DNA from: Sulfurovum sp. enrichment culture clone C5
GTDB taxonomy: Bacteria > Campylobacterota > Campylobacteria > Campylobacterales > Sulfurovaceae
Reading direction: 5' to 3'
Assembly: GCA_001493195.1 (NCBI GenBank)
Contig: FAXN01000038.1
Span: 1 to 64,000, forward strand
DNA: 64,000 bases
Shown: piece by piece, positions 6,388 to 14,427 of the stretch
How the letters are laid out: each line of letters opens with the position of its first letter
Position numbering within the stretch: position 1 is the first letter of the stretch
The notes under the pieces: generated by a model
Seen by the model: only the letters and a program-made list of their open reading frames with translations
Told to the model about the DNA's origin: nothing
The model's database searches: none
Position numbers and translations under genes: made by a program

Positions 6388-8168
6388 TATATACAACCTG
6401 TGCTTTAGATTGTTATGATGGTTGCAGTATAGTTTATGACAATGATAAAATAAGCGGGGACAAATTGCATCCTGTTACGCAAGGGGCTCTTTGTGCAAAT
6501 GTAAATAAAAATATATTCAAAGAACCACGCATAACAACACCTATGATAAATGGTAAAGCTATAAGCATGGACGAAGCTTTGGAGTATATTGCTAGTGTGG
6601 TGGATGACAAAACTTTACTCTGGAGAGGAAGTGGAAATGTTGCTGTTATGCAAGAGGTCACAAACCTGCTAATGGGTAAAATTGATGGAACTATCACAAA
6701 AGGCTCTTTGTGTGATGGCGCTGGAGAAGCTGGGATAATAGAGGGTAGAGGGGTAAATCTAACTTTGCCATTGGAGCAAATAGCAAAAAGTGAAGTTGTA
6801 GTCATTTGGGGCAGGGATGTAACTGTAACAAATAGACACATATTACCATTTATAAAAGATAAAAAAATAATCGTCATAGACCCTATAAAAACAAAAATAG
6901 CCAAAAGTGCCCATTTGCATATACAGCTAGCTCCTAGAAGCGATTTATATCTAGCGGTTTTATTAGCTAGATTTATCTTTATGGAAGAGTTGCACGATAA
7001 AAAGTGGCTTGATAAATTTGCAAGTGACTATGAAGAGTATTATGATTTTGTTCGTACATTTCGCATAAAAGCACTGTTGGCTCTCATAGATACAAACTTG
7101 GATACTATAGGCGATATGCTATCATTGATAGAAGGTAAAAAAGTAGTATTTTTAGTTGGTGCTGGAGTGCAAAAGTATAGTATAGGAAATGAAGTTTTAA
7201 GAGCCATAGATGCCGTTGCTGTACTTCTTGGGCTTTTTGGCAAAGAGGGATGTGGAGTTAGCTATCTTGGTGATTCTAAACTTGGATTTAAGAATCCATT
7301 TGTTACAGAAATCAAAAAAGTATCAAAAGTAGATACTCCTTTTGATGAGTTTGACTCAGTTATCATACAAGGTGGCAATCCATGCGAATCTATGCCAAAT
7401 ACAAATGAAGTTATAAATAGACTTGAAAATGTAAAAAATGTGATATATTTTGGGCTATATGAAAATGAAACTTCAAGAAGAGCAAATGTAGTTATACCTG
7501 CAAAAAACTTTTTTGAAAAAAATGATGTTAGACTAAGTTATGGGCATAGCTATGTATCAAAAATCAACAAAATAAAAGAGTGTGATTTTGGCATCAGTGA
7601 ATATGATTTTGTAAGAGAAATATTTAAAATAAAAAGCTTTGGTGGGCTTGAGAGTGAAGAGTATTACCTAAACTATTGGTTGGACCAATGCGATAAAATG
7701 GGTAATATTTTCATATCAAAAGCATATAGAGAGCTTCCATATGAGAATGGTTTTGGCAAAGATGAAGATGAAGAGTTCGTCTTTTTGGATGACCATGATG
7801 ATGATTTTATTGAGAGAAAAAAACTCAAACGACCAAGAGGATATAAAAATATTTTAGATAAAGAGAACTCTTTTTGGTTGGTGAATAGCAAATCAAATGA
7901 TTCATTAAACACACAATTTGAAAAGAGCAATAGGGTTATATTGCATCCTGACTTGGGATTTTGTGATGATGAAGAGGTGATGGTTTCTTCGGAGTTTGGA
8001 GAGATAAGATTGAGGATAAAAAACTCTGTAGATATAAGGATAGATTGTGTGAAAATCACAGCAAATACGATAGGTATAAACAAGCTTACTCCATCTATCA
8101 TATCAAATGAGGGGCATAATGCTTGTTATGGGGAAGTAAAGGTATCACTATCTAAAGTGTTGATATAA
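6384..8168 (+). CDS. Molybdopterin-dependent oxidoreductase
   Basis: 594 residues. The N terminus carries a [4Fe-4S] motif with cysteines at 6, 10, 14 and 37 (TTCALDCYDGC...GALC), followed by LWRGSGN, GSLCDGAGEAG near 107, and WGRDVTVTNRH and APRSDLYLA, all typical of the DMSO-reductase/formate dehydrogenase superfamily. The C-terminal beta-barrel domain (about 500-594) is present. It is shorter than most catalytic subunits, and no partner iron-sulfur or membrane subunit is adjacent, so the substrate cannot be named. It has no twin-arginine signal, so it is probably cytoplasmic. The gene begins inside the toxin stop codon, probably a by-product of insertion upstream. Confidence 0.82.
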   Translation: MIYTTCALDCYDGCSIVYDNDKISGDKLHPVTQGALCANVNKNIFKEPRITTPMINGKAISMDEALEYIASVVDDKTLLWRGSGNVAVMQEVTNLLMGKIDGTITKGSLCDGAGEAGIIEGRGVNLTLPLEQIAKSEVVVIWGRDVTVTNRHILPFIKDKKIIVIDPIKTKIAKSAHLHIQLAPRSDLYLAVLLARFIFMEELHDKKWLDKFASDYEEYYDFVRTFRIKALLALIDTNLDTIGDMLSLIEGKKVVFLVGAGVQKYSIGNEVLRAIDAVAVLLGLFGKEGCGVSYLGDSKLGFKNPFVTEIKKVSKVDTPFDEFDSVIIQGGNPCESMPNTNEVINRLENVKNVIYFGLYENETSRRANVVIPAKNFFEKNDVRLSYGHSYVSKINKIKECDFGISEYDFVREIFKIKSFGGLESEEYYLNYWLDQCDKMGNIFISKAYRELPYENGFGKDEDEEFVFLDDHDDDFIERKKLKRPRGYKNILDKENSFWLVNSKSNDSLNTQFEKSNRVILHPDLGFCDDEEVMVSSEFGEIRLRIKNSVDIRIDCVKITANTIGINKLTPSIISNEGHNACYGEVKVSLSKVLI

Positions 8169-8197
8169 TTATAAAAAATAAAAGAGAAAAAAATAAG

Positions 8198-9382
8198 ATG
8201 ACATTAGAAGAATTAGATAAAAAATATGTTTTGCATACATATGCAAGAGATTATACAAATTTTACATACGGTGTAGGCTCTACGCTTTATGATGAAAGCG
8301 GTAAAGATTATATAGACTTTGCAAGTGGTATAGGAGTAAATAGTGTTGGGCATGGAAATGAAAAACTAGCAAATGCTATATGCGAACAAGCCAAAAAAAT
8401 TATACACATATCAAATTTGCAAGTAATTGAACCACAAGCGAAATTGGCAGAAAAAATAGCTTTGCTATACAGCGATGATGTTGGAGTATTTTTTTCAAAT
8501 AGTGGGGCAGAGGCAAATGAAGGTGCTATAAAACTTGCTAGAAAATATGGTGAGATTAGTTTCCCTAAAAAACGATACAAAATCTTAACGCTTGAAAACT
8601 CTTTTCACGGACGAACACTAGCAACAGTAAAAGCAACTGGACAAGATAGTTTTCATCCATCATGCTTTGCACCATATATAGATGGTTTTTCTTATGTAAA
8701 AACCCTAAAAGATGTAGAAAATGCACTAGACGATGAGACTGTGGCGGTGATGATAGAGCTTATCAAAGGTGAGGGCGGTGTTGCAGCATTGCCAAAAGAC
8801 GAAGTGCAACATTTAGTAAAAGTTTTAAAAGAAAAAAATGTTTTGCTCATAGTCGATGAAGTTCAAAGCGGAGTATTTCGAAGTGGAGAGTTTTTGGCTT
8901 CACAAGTTTATGGCATCAAGCCTGACATCATAACTTTAGCGAAAGGACTTGCTGGTGGTGTGCCAATAGGTGCGATAGTAACACCACACAAAGATGTATT
9001 TGTCGCAGGAGATCATGGTAGTACATTTGGCGGGAATTATCTAAGTACAGCAGCTGGCAATACAGCATTGGAAATATTAAACAATATTAAAGAAAGCGGA
9101 CAATTAAGTAAAACTATCGCATATTTTGAAGATAAACTACAAACTATATTAAAAGAAAATAGCGACAAATTTGAAGCAGTAACTGGATTGGGATTGATGA
9201 GAGGCTTAAAAGCAAAAAGCAGTGAAATACAAGTCAAAACTATAAAACAGTCTTTAAAAGAGGGTGTAATAGTACTAAAGTCAGGCAATAATACCGTTCG
9301 ATTTTTACCAAGTCTTACTATCACAAAAGATGAAATAGATGAGGGTTTTGCACGATTTGAAAAGGCATTGTCAAATATATGA
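8198..9382 (+). CDS. argD: Acetylornithine aminotransferase
   Basis: 394 residues, normal length. It is a class-III PLP aminotransferase: FFSNSGAEANEGAIKLARKY near 95, the IVDEVQSG aspartate near 218, and the PLP lysine in ITLAKGLAGG near 249. It converts N-acetylglutamate semialdehyde and glutamate to acetylornithine in arginine synthesis, and often serves succinyldiaminopimelate too. The next gene overlaps its stop. Confidence 0.92.
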   Translation: MTLEELDKKYVLHTYARDYTNFTYGVGSTLYDESGKDYIDFASGIGVNSVGHGNEKLANAICEQAKKIIHISNLQVIEPQAKLAEKIALLYSDDVGVFFSNSGAEANEGAIKLARKYGEISFPKKRYKILTLENSFHGRTLATVKATGQDSFHPSCFAPYIDGFSYVKTLKDVENALDDETVAVMIELIKGEGGVAALPKDEVQHLVKVLKEKNVLLIVDEVQSGVFRSGEFLASQVYGIKPDIITLAKGLAGGVPIGAIVTPHKDVFVAGDHGSTFGGNYLSTAAGNTALEILNNIKESGQLSKTIAYFEDKLQTILKENSDKFEAVTGLGLMRGLKAKSSEIQVKTIKQSLKEGVIVLKSGNNTVRFLPSLTITKDEIDEGFARFEKALSNI

Positions 9383-10365
9383 ACTTTAGTAGATATATGA
9401 ACGAGTGGCTATATGGAGATGATGGTTATTATAGTAGCTTTAAAACTATAGGCAAGGAAGGTGATTTCTATACCGCAGTGAGTAGTAGTAGATTTTTCGG
9501 CGCAAGTGTAGCCAATTTTTTACTTAAACTCATCAATGAAGATAACTCTAAAAAAGATGGTTATCTAGTAGAGATTGGCGCTCATAGAGGTTATCTCATC
9601 TGCGATATGATACAGTGGATATATAGTGTAGATCCTACGCTTATGCAAACACTTAGATTTGCTATCATAGAAAAACATCCCAGTCTCATAGAAGAGCAAA
9701 AAGCATACATACACAGCAGATTTGGCAATGATGTAAAGGTAGAGCATTTTAGCTCTGTCGGCGAAATAAAAACAGATTATGCCTTCGTAGTTTCAAATGA
9801 GATATTTGATGCATTTAGCTGTGAGCTTTATATGGAGGAAAAAATAGCAATAGTAAATGACAATGCTATCTCATGGGTACCAGCTCCAACGGATATGATA
9901 GAGTGGGGCAAAAAACATCGCCTCACAAAAGGTGAAATTGCAGTAGGTTATGAAGAGTTTGCAGATGAGTTTAAAAATTTACCAAAATGTGATTTTGTCT
10001 CTTTTGATTATGGGGAAAAGTATATAAGAAATGATTTTTCTATCAGGATTTACAAAGAACATCAAACTTATCCATTGTTTGATGAGAATTTAAATTTAAA
10101 AGATTTTTTTGGAAACTCAGATATAACATACGATGTAAATTTTGCTCATGTTATAGAAGCTTTTGAAAATAGTGGATTTAATCTAGTGGATTTAAAAACA
10201 CAAGCTAGAGCTTTGATAGACTTTGGGATCATAGATATACTCGAACAGTTTGCTAGAGTTACTACACAAGAGCGATATATAAGCGAAGCAGATAAGATAA
10301 AAACTCTCATCTCGCCTACTATAATGGGCGATAAGTTTAAAATGATATATTTATCAAAAGAATAA
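9379..10365 (+). CDS. SAM-dependent methyltransferase, MidA/NDUFAF7-like family
   Basis: 328 residues. The opening MNEWLYGDDGYYSS...GKEGDFYTAVSSSRFFGASVA is diagnostic of the MidA (COG1565) family, followed by a SAM-binding LVEIGAHRGYL loop near 62 and the NEIFDAF motif near 140. In mitochondria the homologue methylates a complex I subunit; the bacterial substrate is not known. The start overlaps argD by four bases. Confidence 0.85.
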   Translation: MNFSRYMNEWLYGDDGYYSSFKTIGKEGDFYTAVSSSRFFGASVANFLLKLINEDNSKKDGYLVEIGAHRGYLICDMIQWIYSVDPTLMQTLRFAIIEKHPSLIEEQKAYIHSRFGNDVKVEHFSSVGEIKTDYAFVVSNEIFDAFSCELYMEEKIAIVNDNAISWVPAPTDMIEWGKKHRLTKGEIAVGYEEFADEFKNLPKCDFVSFDYGEKYIRNDFSIRIYKEHQTYPLFDENLNLKDFFGNSDITYDVNFAHVIEAFENSGFNLVDLKTQARALIDFGIIDILEQFARVTTQERYISEADKIKTLISPTIMGDKFKMIYLSKE

Positions 10366-10376
10366 TAGGATTTAAA

Positions 10377-10940
10377 ATGAAAAAAATAATATTTGCAATG
10401 TTGGCAATATCAAGCATGATGTTTGCAGATAAGATAAATGGCTATAACGAGCTTCATGATGCACTGTTTCTAGGTAATGATAAAAAAGCTATATCACTTA
10501 TAACAAATAAAAATTTTATAAACAGCAAAACAAAAGCAGGACTAACGCCTCTTCATATGGCGATAAAGCTAAGAAAAATCGATATTGCTACAAAGATGGT
10601 TGAAAGTGGAGCAGATATAAATGCAAAAGATAACAGAGGTTTAACTCCTCTTCATTATGCCATAGCACAAAATCAAACCAGTTTTGCAAAATACCTCATA
10701 GGCAAAAAAGCTGATATGGATATACAAAACAGTGAGGGCATAACACCTCTTCATCAGGCAGCATATAGTGGCGATAAATCTTTGGTTCAATACATGATAG
10801 ACAGAGATGCAGACACCGAGATAGAAAACAAGCAGGGCTTAACTGCCTGCCAGCTCGCATTTGTAAAGAAAAATATCGGAGTGGTAAATATCATAGCTTC
10901 AAAAGATAGGGATAGTTGCAAGATAAAGGCAAAGAGATGA
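10377..10940 (+). CDS. Ankyrin-repeat protein, probably periplasmic
   Basis: 187 residues with an N-terminal signal peptide (MKKIIFAMLAISSMMFA). At least three clear ankyrin repeats follow (TPLHMAIKLRKIDIA, TPLHYAIAQNQTS, TPLHQAAYSGDKS), and a fourth weaker one. It probably binds another periplasmic protein. It is part of the argD-to-thiS run, and its stop overlaps the thiS start. Confidence 0.85.
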   Translation: MKKIIFAMLAISSMMFADKINGYNELHDALFLGNDKKAISLITNKNFINSKTKAGLTPLHMAIKLRKIDIATKMVESGADINAKDNRGLTPLHYAIAQNQTSFAKYLIGKKADMDIQNSEGITPLHQAAYSGDKSLVQYMIDRDADTEIENKQGLTACQLAFVKKNIGVVNIIASKDRDSCKIKAKR

Positions 10941-11137
10941 ATATAGTAGTAAATGGCGAAATAAAAGAAGTGAAAGAAGATATAACCATACAAGAATTGA
11001 TAGAATTTTTAAGTATTAAAGTTGGGGTTATGGCAGTAGCCGTAAATATGAATATAGTGAAAAAAGATGATTGGGATAGTTTTAAACTAAATCAAGATGA
11101 TAAAGTGGAGTTGTTGCAATTTGTTGGCGGAGGATGA
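10937..11137 (+). CDS. thiS: Sulfur carrier protein ThiS
   Basis: 66 residues from the ATG at 10937 (the ATGA overlap with the previous gene); the track's earlier start lies in the ankyrin gene. It has the ubiquitin-like sequence MNIVVNGEIKEV...TIQELIEFL and ends in VGGG, close to the usual Gly-Gly tail that carries thiocarboxylate sulfur for the thiazole of thiamine. Confidence 0.85.
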   Translation: MNIVVNGEIKEVKEDITIQELIEFLSIKVGVMAVAVNMNIVKKDDWDSFKLNQDDKVELLQFVGGG

Positions 11138-11144
11138 TCTTCCC

Positions 11145-11176
11145 GTCATTGCGAACAAAGTGAAGCAATCCATGCA
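11145..11176 (-). repeat. Short copy of a dispersed repeat
   Basis: CGTCATTGCGAACAAAGTGAAGCAATCC is, in reverse complement, like GGATTGCTTCGTCAC...CGCAATGAC in the three long repeats at 19-21 kb. It lies right after thiS. Confidence 0.6.
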
Positions 11177-11217
11177 TTGTTATACTAAGATAAATTCATT
11201 ATCCCTCTTTTTTCTTT

Positions 11218-11240
11218 ACTACCTTTTTAGTAAAGGTAGT
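11218..11240. terminator. Hairpin between thiS and acpS
   Basis: ACTACCTTT and AAAGGTAGT pair around a TTAGT loop, between the convergent genes thiS and acpS. There is no strong T-run after it, so its activity as a terminator is uncertain. Confidence 0.4.
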
Positions 11241-11338
11241 GCCAAAAGCGCAAACACTCAGAGTTCGCTTCGCTCGTATGGTGCTTCGTGTTTGCAATTA
11301 TTTAAAATTTCACACAAACTCACACTCACACAGATTAA

Positions 11339-11689
11339 CTATTCGCCAATAACCACAACAGCGATGGCGAAACCTCCGTCATGACTGATGGATAGTGAGC
11401 TATTAGTATGTGGGAAGTTTGGAGCGACTTTTTCGCTTAGTGTAAAACGTGGAGCGCCTTTGGAGTTTTTGGCGATGATGATGTCATGGAAGCCCAGTTC
11501 TGCGCCTATGCCACACCCAAATGCTTTACTGATAGCCTCTTTTGCAGCCCAAAATCCAGCTACACTTGCACTGTTTTTTGCCAATGCTATCTCATCCTCA
11601 TTTAAAAACCTCTCTTTGAAGGTATTTCCATGCTTTTCTATGGCTTTTTCTATACGGTTAATCGCGATGATATCTGTTCCTATTTTCAT
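11339..11689 (-). CDS. acpS: Holo-[acyl-carrier-protein] synthase
   Basis: 116 residues, normal length. The signature IGTDIIAINRIEKAI at the N terminus and FWAAKEAISKAFG near 46 are the metal- and CoA-binding elements; LSISHDGGFAIAVV is at the end. It transfers 4'-phosphopantetheine from CoA to ACP. The first 46 codons and 56 bases upstream are duplicated at 13062-13255 on the other side of fic. Confidence 0.92.
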   Translation of the reverse strand: MKIGTDIIAINRIEKAIEKHGNTFKERFLNEDEIALAKNSASVAGFWAAKEAISKAFGCGIGAELGFHDIIIAKNSKGAPRFTLSEKVAPNFPHTNSSLSISHDGGFAIAVVVIGE

Positions 11690-11745
11690 GGGTATTAGTT
11701 TAGCATAGGTTTTAGTTAAAAATGATAAAATTGAATTAAGAAAAA
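11551..11745. repeat. Repeat A, copy 1 (acpS 5' end and upstream)
   Basis: 195 bases, near-identical to 13062-13255 in the same orientation. This copy belongs to the intact acpS gene. Confidence 0.85.
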
Positions 11746-11835
11746 TGGGATTGGTGCAGTGTGTATGGTATTTAGCGAATCAGACACAGAAACAAAACCC
11801 AAAAGCTACCACCAAAATCTTCGATTTGCACAATT

Positions 11836-11868
11836 ATATGTAAAGAAAATTGCAAAATCTTTACATAT
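11836..11868 (+). promoter_or_regulatory. Candidate operator upstream of fic
   Basis: Perfect inverted repeat ATATGTAAAG / CTTTACATAT with a 13-base spacer, followed by a TATAAT at 11873. Because the Fic protein has a C-terminal winged helix, it may bind here itself. Confidence 0.5.
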
Positions 11869-11898
11869 AGTGTATAATATGTTAAAAAAAGTGAGAAA
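11836..11898 (+). repeat. Repeat B, copy 1, upstream of fic
   Basis: 63 bases repeated without gaps and with a few mismatches at 13002-13064. It includes an inverted repeat and probable fic control sequence. Confidence 0.8.
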
Positions 11899-11938
11899 TT
11901 TTGACATGTTGGGTGATACAAATAGTGGAGTGCTATAG

Positions 11939-13009
11939 ATGAAAGAGTTTATACCAAATAAATTGCCAATCCAAAAAGATATAGAGACAAAAGAGATTTT
12001 AAGAGCTACAATATCAGCTCACAAAACACTTGCAGAGCTAAAAGGAATTGCGAATTCTTTGCCAAATCAAAAAATAGTTATCAATACTTTGGTACTACAA
12101 GAAGCCAAAGATAGTAGTGAGATTGAGAATATCATCACTACACATGATGAGATTTATCGCTCTAGCATTTCAGATAGTTCACTTAGTAGCGACATCAAAG
12201 AGGTACAAAACTATAAAGATGCTCTGACACTAGGGTTTGAAATCATCAAAACAAAACAGATGCTTAGTATTAATCACATCAAAGAAATTCAAGCTACACT
12301 AGAGCAAAACGATGCAGGATTTAGAAAACAAAGTGGAACTGTACTCAAAAATCCAAAAACAGGAGAGATAAAACTTATCCCACCACAAAACCCAAAAGAT
12401 ATAGAAGAGCTTATGTCAAACCTTGTGGAGTATATCAATGATGCAAGTTTGGAAGAGTTTGATAGCCTAGTCAAGATGGCAATCATCCATTATCAGTTTG
12501 AATCAATCCACCCTTTTTATGATGGTAATGGACGAACAGGAAGAATTATCAATATCTTGTATCTGGTGTTAGAAGAGTTATTGGATGTACCAATACTCTA
12601 TTTAAGTCGGTATATCATTAGGCACAAAGCTGATTATTATAGATTGCTCAGTGATGTAAGTTTCAATGATGGATTAAATGAGTGGATATTGTTTATCCTT
12701 AGAGGTGTCGAAGAGATAGCAAGAGAAACAATCCAGACTATCAAAAGTATCGAAAATTTGATGAATGAAACAAAAAACATCATCATAGAACAAAAACCAA
12801 AGATGTATAGCAAAGATTTGCTAGAAGCACTTTTCTATCACCCATATACTAAAAGAGCTTTTATAGAAGAGCAACTAGGTGTATCAAGACCGACAGCAAC
12901 TAATTATCTTAATGAGTTGGAAAAAATAGGCATTTTATCAAGCAAAAAGATAGGTAAAGAGATATTCTATATCCATACCAAACTTTTTGATTTGTTTAAG
13001 GATATGTAA
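11939..13009 (+). CDS. Fic family protein with C-terminal winged-helix domain
   Basis: 356 residues. The Fic motif HPFYDGNGRTGR lies near 194 and would transfer AMP (or another nucleotide phosphate) to a protein target. Near residue 60, SSEIEN fits the inhibitory helix motif (S/T)xxxE(G/N), here before the Fic core, so activity is probably self-restrained (class II). Residues about 290-356 form a winged helix (LGVSRPTATNYLNELEKIGIL). GGAG precedes the ATG at a slightly long spacing. It is a single gene bracketed by repeats A and B, so it looks like an inserted module. Confidence 0.9.
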   Translation: MKEFIPNKLPIQKDIETKEILRATISAHKTLAELKGIANSLPNQKIVINTLVLQEAKDSSEIENIITTHDEIYRSSISDSSLSSDIKEVQNYKDALTLGFEIIKTKQMLSINHIKEIQATLEQNDAGFRKQSGTVLKNPKTGEIKLIPPQNPKDIEELMSNLVEYINDASLEEFDSLVKMAIIHYQFESIHPFYDGNGRTGRIINILYLVLEELLDVPILYLSRYIIRHKADYYRLLSDVSFNDGLNEWILFILRGVEEIARETIQTIKSIENLMNETKNIIIEQKPKMYSKDLLEALFYHPYTKRAFIEEQLGVSRPTATNYLNELEKIGILSSKKIGKEIFYIHTKLFDLFKDM

Positions 13010-13064
13010 ACAAAATAGCAAAATCTTTACATGTAGTGGATGTTATGTTAAAAAAAGTGAGAAA
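13002..13064 (+). repeat. Repeat B, copy 2, downstream of fic
   Basis: Matches 11836-11898 base for base with a few changes; the fic stop codon lies inside it. It touches repeat A copy 2. Confidence 0.8.
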
Positions 13065-13198
13065 ATCCAGCCACACTTGCACTGTTTTTGCCAATGCTAT
13101 CTCATCCTCATTTAAAAACCTCTCTTTGAAGGTATTTCCATGCTTTTCTATGGCTTTTTCTATGCGACTAATCGCGATGATATCGTTCCTATTTTCAT
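13062..13198 (-). pseudogene. acpS 5' fragment (duplicate)
   Basis: Copy of about the first 46 codons of acpS. Compared with the intact gene it has two single-base deletions (a shorter T-run near 13089, and TATCGTT for TATCTGTT near 13184), so it is out of frame. It ends abruptly at repeat B. It is probably the original acpS start displaced when the fic segment arrived with a new acpS end. Confidence 0.8.
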
Positions 13199-13255
13199 GG
13201 GTATTAGTTTAGCATAGGTTTTAGTTAAAAATGATAAAATTTGATTAAGAAAAAA
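13062..13255. repeat. Repeat A, copy 2
   Basis: 194 bases, the duplicate of 11551-11745, extending beyond the acpS fragment into the former upstream region. Confidence 0.85.
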
Positions 13256-13509
13256 GAATAAGAATGACAGATAATAACAAGATTTGTCTACAAGAAGTGA
13301 ATTTAAAAGTCATGCGATATCAGAAATATTTTAGATTACAAAGGAGATATATAGATGAGTTTTGGTTTGTTGCGGGAATATAATTTTGATCTGAGACCTT
13401 CGGGTTATGAGCCCGACGAGCATTTAAGCAAAATTCAAGATTTTATAGATTATAATTTGCTTAACATACTTCCTCCACCTCTTGTAAAAGTGCAAATGAG
13501 GGAGTGCTT
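13256..13509 (+). other. Non-coding or weakly coding stretch before the Abi gene
   Basis: 254 bases. It contains a tRNA-fMet-like fragment (13369-13421) and a 52-codon ORF that overlaps it. I see no other gene. Confidence 0.5.
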
Positions 13510-13513
13510 ATGA
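13355..13513 (+). CDS. Short ORF upstream of the Abi gene, doubtful
   Basis: 52 codons with a good ribosome site (AAAGGAGATATATAG) and a stop that overlaps the Abi start (ATGA), which argues for translation. Against this, codons 14-22 (RPSGYEPDE) are simply the antisense of the tRNA-fMet anticodon arm. It may be a leader peptide coupled to the Abi gene or the remnant of a longer gene. Confidence 0.3.
   Translation: MSFGLLREYNFDLRPSGYEPDEHLSKIQDFIDYNLLNILPPPLVKVQMRECL
13369..13421 (-). pseudogene. Decayed fragment of tRNA-fMet
   Basis: 27 bases (13395-13421) are identical to the anticodon arm region of the intact tRNA-fMet at 26557-26583. GTTGCGG, which forms the acceptor 3' side, lies at exactly the same distance (19 bases) as in the intact gene, while the T-arm between them is degraded. 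The 5' part of the tRNA is missing. This looks like an old attachment-site copy. Confidence 0.65.
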
Positions 13514-14385
13514 TTCCTTACACCAAACCACATTTATCCTTTCAGGAACAAATCAACCTTTTAAAAGATAGAAATTGAATCATTCCAAACGAAGCTTATG
13601 CCATGCAAAAACTTCAGCACATAAGCTATTATAGATTAAGTGCATATTTTTTGCCTTTTCAGTCTCAAAAAGATAGATTTGATGATGGTATTACTTTTAA
13701 CGATATTGTGGAACTTTATCATTTCGACAAAGAACTTAGAATATTAACTTTTGGTGCAATAGAAAAAATAGAGATATTTTTAAGAACTTCTATCGCATAT
13801 AATTTTTCAAAAGAACATGATGTTTTTGGATATACATGTAAAACAAACTTTTGTTGCAATGATGAAAATTTTAAGTGGCTAACAGAAGATATAACCAAAG
13901 AAACCAGTCGATCAAAAGAGACTTTTATCAAGCATTTTAGAGACAATTACATAGAAAAAGATTTACCTATCTGGATGGTGGTAGAGACTATATCTTTTGG
14001 AACATTGTCAAAGTTTTATACCTCTCTTTGTCCTCAAACTGAAAAGCTTATACTTGACGGGATAAAGTTGCCGTCTTTTGTGTTTAAAAATTGGATTCAT
14101 GTTTTTTCGTATGTCAGAAATATATCAGCTCATCATAGCAGACTATGGAATAGACAATTTGTCATCAAAGCAAAAATCCCAAAACATAAAATTGAATTCA
14201 AAGGCTTGATAAATGACAAGTATTATACTTTTGCGGTTATGACACATTATGTTTTAAGTGCTATCAATGATACTTTTGATTTTAAAGATGAGTTAAAAAG
14301 TTTGTTTGAGAAATATCCTAAAATTGATAAAAAGGCTATGGGTTTTGTGGATGATTGGGAAAAGTTGGAGATGTGGCAGAGATGA
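13510..14385 (+). pseudogene. Abi_2 family (AbiD/AbiF-like) abortive infection gene with an in-frame TGA
   Basis: Reading from ATG 13510 gives MIPYTKPHLSFQEQINLLKDRN, then TGA (codon 23, 13576), then IIPNEAYAMQKLQHISYYRLSAYFLPF and onward to 14385. The two sides together make the conserved start of Abi_2 proteins, so the stop interrupts a family-typical N terminus, where I would expect Trp or Gly. The rest is intact: EIFLRTSIAYNFS, the central helix region, and RNISAHHSRLWNR near the C terminus (a HEPN-like RxxxH arrangement). The gene is either newly broken, or expressed by readthrough or from ATG 13603, which lacks a visible ribosome site. Known members block phage growth by halting the host cell. 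Confidence 0.75.
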
Positions 14386-14427
14386 GTAATGAGTATTTTA
14401 AGTTATAGAGGAGCGGGTTTATAAACA

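Noticed and set aside
11097-11384. 95-residue ORF after thiS
   Set aside because: It reads through the dispersed repeat (DLPVIANKVKQSM) and overlaps the acpS end; such translations of the repeat are not genes.
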